Assembly (NCBI RefSeq): GCF_039830095.1
Contig: NZ_CP142435.1
Location: 310,001-374,000, forward strand
Reading direction: 5' to 3'
Length of the DNA stretch: 64,000 nucleotides
Origin: Dolosigranulum savutiense
Lineage (GTDB): Bacteria; Bacillota; Bacilli; Lactobacillales; Carnobacteriaceae_A
Shown piece by piece: positions 16,301-24,400 of this stretch. Made by a program: the position numbers and the translations under genes. Each line of letters opens with the position of its first letter. Position 1 is the stretch's first letter. The notes below the pieces were generated by a model. The model was not told the origin of the DNA, did not search any database, and saw only the letters and a program-made list of their open reading frames with translations.

Positions 16301-18237
16301 TTTCCTCGGTTATCCCCAAACGTTAGCGGTCTAGTTTGGTCAATTTCTCGTGCCCATTTTACTAAATTTTTACCATGATTGATATAAGGTTGTGGGGCTC
16401 CTCCAGCTCCTTCAGAAATTTCATTACCAAGAGACCACATAATTACGGACGGAGCATTTTGACTCTTCCTGATCATTTCTTTCAAATCATATTCAGCCCA
16501 AGTCATATCAGAACGTCCATGAATAATCTCATTTTCTTCACCAATTGCTTGATCAAAATAATTTGAGTAATCATTTACATTTCCATTTTTAGCCCGATGC
16601 CAACCATCGAATGATTCTTCGATAACTAGCACACCATATCGATTAGCTATATCAATTAATGCTGGAGATACAGGGTTATGTGATGTTCTAATTGCATTAG
16701 CACCCATCTTTTTCAAGATTTGGACTTGACGCTCCATAGCAGCTGGATTAGCAACTGCACCTAAAGCCCCTTGGTCGTGGTGCATATTAACACCTTTAAG
16801 TTTTATATTTTTTCCATTTAATGAGAAACCTTCATCTGCATCAAATTTAAAAAAACGGTACCCAAAGTCATTTACTACCCGATCAATAACTGTATCATTT
16901 GTTTTGATTAATGTTTCTACTTTGTATAGATATGGATTATCTATTGACCATAATGTAGGAGTTTCAACATTGAATCCTAGATTTTCAATCATTGACTGTC
17001 CTACTTCAATTTTTAATGAATTGGACTGAACATTTGCTACTTGTTGCCCATCTTTATCTAGTAGTCGCACTTCAACAGTAAAGTCTTTTGCTTCCTCATG
17101 GTTATTAATAACAGTCGTCTTAACAGTCGTAGTTACTGTACTTTCATGATTTTCTTCTAAATTATTTGCTTCAATTTTTACTCCATAATGATCTACATGT
17201 AGTTTATCAGTCACCATTAAGTTAACATCACGATAAATTCCACTGCCTGAATACCAGCGTGATGTAGGTACTTTATTCTCAGTACGAACTGCAATAACAT
17301 TCCGAGTTTTACCATCAGTATTCAAATACTTTGTAATATCAAAAGCAGCACCTGTATAACCGTGGTGATGTTCTCCTACTTTATGACTATTTACATATAC
17401 TTCAGTATTCATGTATGCCCCTTCTAAATGAAAGGTTACATTTTTATTTTTCAATTCATTAGGAAGCACAAAGTCTTTACGATACCACGATACACCACCT
17501 GGTAAAAATCCACTCTCTGCTTCATATTGTGTTGAAAATTCCTGATCTATACTATAATCATGTGGCAAGTCGATGACATTCCATTCCTTATCATCAAAAT
17601 TAGCTTGGGACGCTTCTGTATTTTCACCTCGCTGAACACGCCAATTGGATGAGAAGAGCACTTTACGCTCATTTTCTCCAACTAGCTGAACATATTGTTC
17701 TCTGGCCTCTGAACTATTAATTCGTTTTTGTTCTGTTGATTTTTGATATTTTATCTCATCATCTACTATATTCTCTATATCAGATTCATCAGTTTTCACT
17801 TCATTAGAACTTGTCTCAACAATTGTATCAAGTTCTTCATCAGACGAGCTTTCATTATCATTATCTTCAGACACTAGTTGATTATTCTCTTCAATTTCTT
17901 CTGTCAATTTTTCTAAAGCACCCTCTGCTCCAGATTCAATTGTTTCTACTGCTTTTTCAACTGCTGATTCAATGTCAATGACCTCTTCTGGATTTGCGTC
18001 TGAAGAAACTTCTGCTAATTCTGTGTTCTCAATGGTAGGTGATTTTTCTGCCACCCCTTCATCAACATTCACTTCATCATTTACTTCTTCTGCTGATACG
18101 CTGACAGCATTCCCAGTATATAATACAATTCCCAGTGATACTGATACAAGCCCCACTGATAATTTTCTCAGAGAGTATTTCTTTTGTTTATTCCCACAAT
18201 CACTATTTTTCATTTGATGATTATTCTTACTAAACAT
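10357..18237 (-). CDS. Giant YSIRK-signal surface glycosidase: BgaA-type GH2 beta-galactosidase fused to StrH-type GH20
   Basis: This 2626-residue protein has a YSIRK signal (KKYSLRKLSVGLVSVSLG) and an acidic linker. A GH2 beta-galactosidase follows (about 185-900): sugar-binding fold, acid/base E606 in SLGNEIS, nucleophile E689 in MMSETGS. Next come Ig-like Big_4-type domains (about 1030-1180), a CBM71-like module (NIASANYHNTPTF), and two F5/8-C modules. A GH20 domain (about 1780-2140) closely follows the wording of pneumococcal StrH (DAGRKYYSVDQL, GNDGLRFVLDDMTIT, INSPGHMDAML) with D1966-E1967 in GLDEYAND. It would remove terminal galactose and then GlcNAc from complex N-glycan antennae, steps done by separate BgaA and StrH in pneumococcus. 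The C-end has shared modules and a hydrophobic tail, but VPQAA stands where LPXTG is expected. An AGGAGGA site fixes the start. Confidence 0.9.
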   Translation of the reverse strand: MFSKNNHQMKNSDCGNKQKKYSLRKLSVGLVSVSLGIVLYTGNAVSVSAEEVNDEVNVDEGVAEKSPTIENTELAEVSSDANPEEVIDIESAVEKAVETIESGAEGALEKLTEEIEENNQLVSEDNDNESSSDEELDTIVETSSNEVKTDESDIENIVDDEIKYQKSTEQKRINSSEAREQYVQLVGENERKVLFSSNWRVQRGENTEASQANFDDKEWNVIDLPHDYSIDQEFSTQYEAESGFLPGGVSWYRKDFVLPNELKNKNVTFHLEGAYMNTEVYVNSHKVGEHHHGYTGAAFDITKYLNTDGKTRNVIAVRTENKVPTSRWYSGSGIYRDVNLMVTDKLHVDHYGVKIEANNLEENHESTVTTTVKTTVINNHEEAKDFTVEVRLLDKDGQQVANVQSNSLKIEVGQSMIENLGFNVETPTLWSIDNPYLYKVETLIKTNDTVIDRVVNDFGYRFFKFDADEGFSLNGKNIKLKGVNMHHDQGALGAVANPAAMERQVQILKKMGANAIRTSHNPVSPALIDIANRYGVLVIEESFDGWHRAKNGNVNDYSNYFDQAIGEENEIIHGRSDMTWAEYDLKEMIRKSQNAPSVIMWSLGNEISEGAGGAPQPYINHGKNLVKWAREIDQTRPLTFGDNRGNLEYEKIHEEIIKYGGVVGFNYRTDAFMKSLKDKHPAWPLMMSETGSAIHSRSWYSTYGRDNQNLHMSAYDTDEAVVGWGASASESWRRVIENDFIAGEFVWTGFDYLGEPTPWNGIGQGSVSGQGAKPNSSFFGIVDTAGFPKDTYYLYHSMWNDQEDTLHLMPTWNKENLVVDNQGHVKVDVFTNAAKVELYLNGEKVAEDTSTLHTTDLGYSYRRFTSTNNKKPYATFNIKHEPGELSVRAWDEEGNEITENAYGRKLVETYGKPAALKASGNKEELTADGRDLLYVEVDVVDEEGRLVDNATDRVNFEVVGEGKLVGVDNGNQADTDSYKGNTRTAFGGKVLAIIQATNRAGSITVNVTGEGLEGTSLTVNTKAKPSNDVTFLRSYHLADTFYTQAGQPVALPNVISGTFSNAESRDIAIEWDEIDQSQYENTGTFEITGRLVDYDTPIKTTVSVLNKITAIENYATALSTTQTLRLPETRRGYNSLGEFVTVPFAVTWQTDDIDISQPGDYTIKGTADVFGQDYEVEATIRVVEAVSPDNIASANYHNTPTFKNGYVKDGIPIYTERMIWGNYTTLNDGDYEGNDFWGGYINPTESFLELNWTETYSIQNLRLWHYADHTNAALPGPENMRFEYLDETDNQWKEIGFSNITQTVHTAGNTPYAFVEPVRTSRLRIFMKSSKGKAPALTGIEVDEFISAVQKSSSTELETVNINGQDIAVDSFVNNRYFVQDTEITEVKATSKDNAAVTIAEDDENSYIIRVVSEDEKQVTEYFIKHGKREETPTEEEDKPEVGQQLPTVEEDKVTGTNIVEVDKFDWIDTSSEQTTGNTSVEGPLELAFDKNPNTFWHSAWDKKDSGSYSVYMRLKEADTIRGLRYVPRQDVERNGIATKYILWAKIGPGEDDWVGKRGEWSLDREEKFAYFDQTLRTDYVVFELLEGYAGYGTAAEMELLRREIKPDLVETETESVIPHENSVHPDKIKNISASSEQLPGEPTEGSIHLAFDGKEETFWHTDWNKKDTFYTVDIELTEPEQLTGFGYVPRQDYESNGLVTKYEIHAKLNGKLTKVSEGNWANNREEKIIAFENPIETDYVQFKVLAGNAGFGTAAELKLLKTIEQSTEEQPPVEADDRPMINRTHEEKLNAMKGISVDAGRKYYSVDQLKDIIDVMSTRGYTDLQLMLGNDGLRFVLDDMTITTESKTYDSNKVKEAIKKGNKKYYDDPNGNVLTQADMQDILDYAKAKGIRIVPGINSPGHMDAMLDAMKLLGIENPNYSYRGSISDRTIDLNNEEAVEFTKELIKAYATFFSGQTDLFNIGLDEYANDLFKTGGMGWGHLQSTGQYDKFIEYTNELARIVKSKHMKPVAFNDGIYFNNVTDQGTIDTDIIVSYWTGGWNGFNTASSKLLADKGHDIINLNDHWYYVIGRENENAGYYNLDQGLQGMNNVPFDLVLKNEGEPIQTIGSMIAAWADEPRVPFIRDNFVKWLDTFFQNNKNYFRADYSVVHLAIQNIPEDLSKYTDESVQALKDAKEAVDWQKSANDQGDVNEYINAIVNAIEGLVEKPVDESTPTPDPEGPGTGEDDEEIESGQPTPPIEEEQPKEVIKDYFKLIADFDGEQVVYDRKDSDVWSSAEQARKVYDQYLSEVVERDGKEYKRVDVTFTQSDEEAILTYVYRTDDYEPTPEPQPEIYAGDYEFELTLDGELSTETLTFASRDKALDFVATLNRLYKAAGYQLITQDNGLPGEYKISLSFEKIVEEEPEITPEDPTIEDEPEVEEPGTETDHEEEEVPEVKEQPTPEPEQPTEPEVTPEELPDLVEASFIFTSSDGTAHRGSLGEFSSLEQAERRIRHYANELNYTLQNFRLVDGVFLADIEADLSEPLPESEQPEEQPIRDVEANFEFTLENGSVHRGSLGEFTSLEQAERRIRHFANKQGYTLHNFRIENEKFIADVTEVPQAASMSVWTLGVIGVTSIVSVLKNRD
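10381..10430 (-). other. Degenerate sorting-signal-like C-terminus
   Basis: The last residues read VPQAASMSVWTLGVIGVTS, then IVSVLKNRD. A hydrophobic stretch followed by K/R is the layout of a sortase signal, but LPXTG is replaced by VPQAA. The segment could still act as a membrane anchor. Whether sortase cleaves it cannot be seen from sequence. Confidence 0.55.
10440..10854 (-). repeat. Tandem C-terminal surface repeats, BgaA-StrH protein
   Basis: Two copies with starts 234 bases apart, equivalent to those at 1503-1925 and 18450-18860. The copy nearer the stop is nearly identical in DNA to that of the GH84-GH20 gene, with only scattered single-base differences over about 170 bases. Confidence 0.9.
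11040..11510 (-). repeat. Shared two-part module (YDRKDSDVW / DYEFEL), BgaA-StrH protein
   Basis: Encodes two related beta-rich units, one with FDGEQVVYDRKDSDVW and one with AGDYEFELTLDGELSTETL. A block of about 470 bases that is nearly the same in DNA recurs in the GH101 gene at 19017-19487, but not in the GH84-GH20 gene. It resembles small domains of unknown function in streptococcal surface proteins. Function is unknown. Confidence 0.85.
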
Positions 18238-18275
18238 TTTCGTCCTCCTATAGTTTAAAAATTTATGTTATAAGC

Positions 18276-18332
18276 AATGAGTAGGTAAAGAAAGTAGTTA
18301 ATAAATCCTACTCTCTCCTTACCTTACTCATT
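18276..18332 (-). other. Intergenic hairpin without strong T-run
   Basis: AATGAGTAGGTAA pairs with TTACCTTACTCATT with one bulge between the GH101 and BgaA-StrH genes. It occupies the same place as the hairpin at 10223-10280. It may be an attenuator or processing site. Confidence 0.5.
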
Positions 18333-18380
18333 AAACTTATTCATTATCTTTTCATCTTAAATCTAATAAGTGATTAAAAT

Positions 18381-18425
18381 TTAAATCATTCCTAATATCC
18401 ATGCACTAGTACCTACTTGAATTAT
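18381..18425 (-). pseudogene. Decayed sorting-signal tail after the GH101 stop
   Basis: In frame, three codons after the GH101 stop, the minus strand reads IIQVGTSAWILGMI and then TAA. It aligns with VPQAASMSVWTLGVI at the end of the BgaA-StrH protein and looks like a former LPQTG followed by a hydrophobic segment. Further stops follow, so read-through would not restore an anchor. Confidence 0.6.
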
Positions 18426-18431
18426 TGAAGT

Positions 18432-21400
18432 TTACCATTCTTTATTGACTTCTTTTATATTAGCCATAAATTTTCCATCTTCAATCCGGAAATTTTGCAA
18501 GGTGTAACCTTGCTCATTGGCAAAGTGACGGATGCGACGTTCCGCTTGTTCTAGACTAACAAAATGTCCGAGCGATCCATGGTGTGCAAATCCATCCGCA
18601 AAGTTAAATTCAAATCTAGCTTCAACATCACGTACGGGCTGCTCTTCCGGTTGCTCTGTCTTTGGCAATGGTTGACTAAAGTCGGCGTCAACTTCTGCTA
18701 GGAACGTTCCATTATCGAGACGGAAGTTTTGTAATATATAGCCCAGTTCATTGGCATATTGACGAATGCGACGCTCCGCTTGTTCTAAGCTAGCAAACTC
18801 ACCTAATGAACCACGGTGAACCAAGCCATCTTTATTGGTGAAGGCAAAAGTAGCTTCCACTGTTTCAGGTTGGTCTTCCGGTGTTTCCTCTGGTTCAGTT
18901 GGTTGTTCCGGCTGAGGCGTGTCTTCGTTCTTGCCCGGTGTCTGACCATTTTCTTCAGTTTCAGGTGCGTCTGGTTCTGGAGTTGGAGCTGGTTCAGGTG
19001 TCACCTCTGGCTGTGCAACTTTTTCAAAGCTCAAGCTGATTTTGTATTCACCTGGTAAGCCGTTGTCTTGATGAATCAACTGGTATCCCGCTGCTTTGTA
19101 CAAGCGGTTTAACGTAGCAACGAAATCAAGAGCTTTATCCCGTGAAACAAATGTTAATGTTTCAGTTGATGTTTCACCATCTAAGACCAATTCAAATTCA
19201 TAATCGCCAGCGTAGATCTCTGGTTGTGGTTCAGGAGTTGGTTCATAATCGTCTGTTTGGTAAACATAGGTCAAGACAGCTTCCTTATCTGACTGTGTAA
19301 ATGTAACCTCTAGACGTTTATATTCCTTCCCGTCACGTTCAATAACTTCTGGTAAGTATTGATCATACACCTTGCGAGCTTGTTCCGCTGATGGCCAGAC
19401 ATCTGAATCTTTGCGGTCATAGACAACTTGTTCTCCATCGAAGTCAGCGATAAGTTTGAAGTAGTCTTTAATAACTTCCTTAGGTTGTTCTTCCTCTTTA
19501 CCTGGTTCTTCTGGTAAATGCGGTTCTACATCATCTTCTGAAAATTGTAATTGTTCTAACAGTCTTTCTCCAATTTCACGCGTGATAACATTATATTCTT
19601 TCAATTTTTCTTTATTAGCTAATAATTGTGCTGCAATTGGATGATCAGATGCTTCTGCAACAGTTGTGAAGAAATTATCTATATCATATTCTTCAGTAGC
19701 TTCCTCTTCCTGTTCTAGGATAAACTGAAGCTCCGCAGCTGACATAAACGTATTCTGTTGTCCACCAGCACCATACGATTCAGTAACTGTTAACTCTACA
19801 TTCACCGCTGAAATTACCCGTTCAAACTCAATTTCATGAGCAGTGTGATCATCAGTCCAGCCATTAAACTCATAAACATGTTCTTTCCCATCAACATCTG
19901 TAATAGTTAATTTACCCGCTTTGAATCGACCATTCGATCCATTCTGACGAGGAACATAGTTAAATGAAGTAATATGAGTTGGCTCTCTAAAATCAAAACG
20001 AATTGGTTCACCGATACTATTCTTACCCCATGGAGAATGATAAATTGTACTCAAGTCTCCATCAAATGCATTACTTAGATCTTCTCCTTTCTGGTAAACA
20101 GCTTGTACATTTTCAATATCCTCAAAATCGGTACTTATTTTTTTCAACTGCAGTGCTTGAAGACTAGATTGAACAGCTGAAATTTTTTCTCGAGCTTCCT
20201 CGATTGAAATACTATCTTCATCTGCTGTAATTAAGTCATAAAGTGATTTTTTATAATTTTGCGCTGTTTCATCTACGTAATCTGATGTATCTTTAATTAA
20301 ATTAGCTGTACTGAAGAAGTTTTCAATGAGTAATTTTCCTGTCACATCAATCTCTTCAATGCGTAAATTGTCTAACATAAAATCTTTATATGATCTGAAG
20401 TTAGCTTCATTACCACTTACACCATGTGTATTCGGTTTAGTTGTTGTTGACCAGATACCAATCCATTTCTGGTTCGACGGACTTCCCTCAATTATGAAAC
20501 TTGCTTTATTAGCCTTCGAGTCATCTCCCGATTTATTCCATGAGTTAGGTAATGGAGTCATATTCAACTCCGATTTATTACGATACTCTCCATCCCCTTC
20601 TACAAAGGCATACGTTCCATCTGATCCAGCTTCATAATCAAATGTCACACGATAAGCTTTCCCTTCTTCAAATCTAAAGTTCTGAGGAATTGTCTGGTAA
20701 ACTAATTTATCTCTCTGTGTTAATCCATTTGTCTTCAATGACCATTTTCCTTCGATAACATCTGGAATCACTTTATTGTTCCAATCTTGAGTATACGGTT
20801 CATTTTTTTCAGCTAAGTGAGTTCGATTGTCTTCTACGCCTTCAATATTTCCAAGGACAAATGGGAAAATTCCTTGAGCGACATCTTCAAAGTCTTGTTC
20901 AAGGACGTCTGTTTGTGATTCATGTTGTCCCCCAAACATGTTAGAACTATTCTCAACAATTCTTATATCATCAAAATATGCCGCACCTTCTCCAGCATCT
21001 TTCGATAATGTAACGGTAATATCGTCTACCTTATCACCTGTTTCAAAGAACGCATAGAGGTGTTGGAAGTAACTCTTATTATCGATAGTAGCATTTCTAT
21101 TTAAAGTATTATGTGCGTATGCTTTTACATAGTTTTGAGCAATTGATCGTTCAGTATAGTTTGTTACTTCTTTCTCTCCACTACGAACAGTAATAGAGGC
21201 TTTAGCATCAGAACGATTATCTACTCCTACATAAATTGCATATTTTGTATTTGGTTTTAAGCCTTTAATTTGTTGCGTTAACGCTACTTTTTCATCGTTA
21301 TCTTTGATACGTAGTACTGGATTATCTCCCTGTGTTCGGTAAACATCTGCTTTAGACGCATCACCTTCAATATCATAGTGATCTAACGAGTTACTATTAA

Positions 21401-24400
21401 ATCCTGAATCATAAATATGCATTCCTTCTGACCAATTGATATCTGTTGGATCTTGTTCTCCCTTAGCTTCTTTATATAAGACATATGGTGTGTTAGCTTC
21501 AGCATCTATAGTGATTTGGCCATCTTCTACTGAAAGGATCTGTTCATCTTGTCGACCTAAATCAGTTAGACGATACATGTATACATTACCTGTCCATCCT
21601 TCTGGTACTGTCCAAGTCGTTTGACCTCCAGCTTTATTAAAGTGATATTGCTTTTGATCATTATCTGCCAATGGATTCCCGTCTGCATCGTTATTCCACG
21701 GAATAAGATATGCATCTTCATCATAAACTACACGATCATCCAATGTCATAATTCGTTTATGGTAACCAGGATCATCTTTATCGCCTGATTTTCGTTTAAC
21801 TATGAGTTGTTGTCCTTCACCATTCTTGAGCTGAACTTCAACTTCCGGTGTCCAATGATAATTTCCATCACTATGGTTGAATAGTTGTTGATCTCCTTCG
21901 ATCCATTTCATGACTTTGAAGTGTTGGATAAATCGTGTCGGAATATTTGTTTCAAATAGATTTGTCATGTACGCATTATAATCAGACCGACCTTGCCATC
22001 CTTCGAAATCTTTCATGTTGTAACCACCAAGTAGTGGATTGATTGCTGCCCCACCATAGCTTGGATAGTGTCCAACCCATGTGTCTCGCTGATGATTTCG
22101 AATGAAACGCATGATGGCACTATTAATTCCTTTACTACCTCGACCACCATAAGTTAAATCAGTTGCCCAGTGGGAGAAGGTACTGTCATATTCACCAGCA
22201 TATCCCCATTCAAAGGCTGTTCTCCAATTTAAATCGGATAGTTCTCGTGATAATACGTGTGTCATCCAAGGACCATTATCTCCTGACTGACCATTTCCCC
22301 ATACATCTACATAGATAAAGTCAAGACCTTTTCCTTCAACTTGTTTATCAATTAATTCAAACAATTCCTGGAATCGCTTAAATCGTTCGACTTGTTTTTC
22401 AGTATTACCAGGTGCTAGATCATATTCTGCATCTATATTAATTCCTTGATCAATCCAGTTCCAACCATAATTATAATTCCCATTACTATCTTTACGTAAT
22501 CGTTCAGGTATGAAATATTTTGATTCAGGATATGTTTCGGAAGCATTCACATGAATACCAATTCTTGCTCCCCATTCACCAGCTTTTTCTAGAAGGTAAC
22601 GCATATCTTCTGCGCCACCAATTCGCTTACCAATATCAGCATAATCTAAATGGCCAGAGTCATGTCCTTCACTCCCATATCCTTTAAGTAGCAATGCTTG
22701 TCCCAAATTATCCGTATGCAAAGCAACTTTTTTCAGGTTATCAAGCGACATTAAGAATGGGTTCTGTGCTTGTGATCCAAAGTTCATAACGATTCGATAG
22801 GCAAGCAAGTTCTTAACATCTTCATGCCCTTTTGGATTATTCATAATATCACGGTAAGCAATAGCGCCATCTTGCCAGTCAACTACTCCATCATTATTCT
22901 TATCATTAGCAAACACAACCTTGGCTTCGGGAAGTTCTAAAGTTCGTTCACTATAAACAATGTAACCATCTTCATCTCTATACGCACGTTGATATGTGAA
23001 TGGAGATGAACCCATTCCGATATAATTATGATCTCCATAGCGATCTTTAGATATAGCTAAACGATTGTATTGTTGAAGTGTTCCATATTGAGAGTTACTC
23101 CATAATCCTGCTACAGTTTGTTTATTATGAACGAAACCGTATCCCATTGCTTCAGGAACGTCTACTAGTTGATCGTTAATATCTACATGTGTATCTCCAG
23201 ATTTAGCGACATGATTTGAAATTCGCGCACCACTAAACTTAGCTCCTTCATGTTCACTAGACATTGAGATTAAATGATTTCCTGGAAATTCAATAGTTGT
23301 AATTAATTTTCTTGCATCATCAATTTTTTGTCCCGGCATAACATTATTATGGTTGGTTATATCGGTTATTTTGAAGTGAAGTTGGTTACCAGTAACTGTT
23401 AATGTTACTTTCATATCTGCATTAATAAAGTTGTCTTCATCACGTAATTTTAATGTATACGTAGCTGAGTTATCTGTTTTTTCGAACGACACATCTTCCT
23501 TGCTAATTTCAATATCATGTCCGTTAATTTTTACTGTATTGATAAAGTTCTCTTGTCCCGGAAGTGTATCTCCGTTATAAGTATAAGATTTAACTCGTGG
23601 GAAAAGTGTATCAATCTGAACATCTAATTCTTCTGAGCTAATCGTATCATAAATAGCTTGACTATCTTCAATAGACTCGCCTGGTGCCGTTTCATTTTCA
23701 TCTGTAGAAACATTTTCTTGGTTTAATGTTGGAATTTGTACACGTGTGACTTCATTATTGAAACTGCCTAGTTTCAATGCGATTTGACTATTTTTTCTAA
23801 GTGATTCCATTAGTTGCTGATCCAAGTTTACAGTATCAAATATATTTTGACCATCAACAGTAGCATTCAGTTGGCCATCTGACTTCAAGCTGACACTTAA
23901 CTGATGTCTGGATCCTTTCTTAGGTGCAGCCACTCGCTTCCCTTTATACCATGCATCTTGTACTGAAGAATCTGATTTATATTCATAGAACCAACCTAAT
24001 TTATCGTAACCAACGAATAAGTGTTGATCTGGACCACCATGATGTAAATAAACACCAAAACGTCCATGACCTTCCTCAGACTGTTCTACAAATTCAAGAT
24101 CAAAAGTGGTGCTGCCTTCACTAATAGTCATATCTGAGTCAGCTTTTTTAAATAAGGCAGGATTATTCCCATTGTTATGCTCTTGTGTTGAGGATAATTC
24201 ATTAAATCTAACTCCTCCAGAAGTTGTCACTTCAATATTCCCTTTTGGAGTTGAGGTTGATTCCCACTCAAGGTATTCTTCTTCTGGCAAAAGCGTAGTT
24301 GTTTTGTCCGTATTATCTTCCGTCTGGTTTGTACCAGCATCATTATTTACTAAAGCAGCTGCTATTGCTGATTCAAATATTCGCTCGATCGTTGCGGCAT

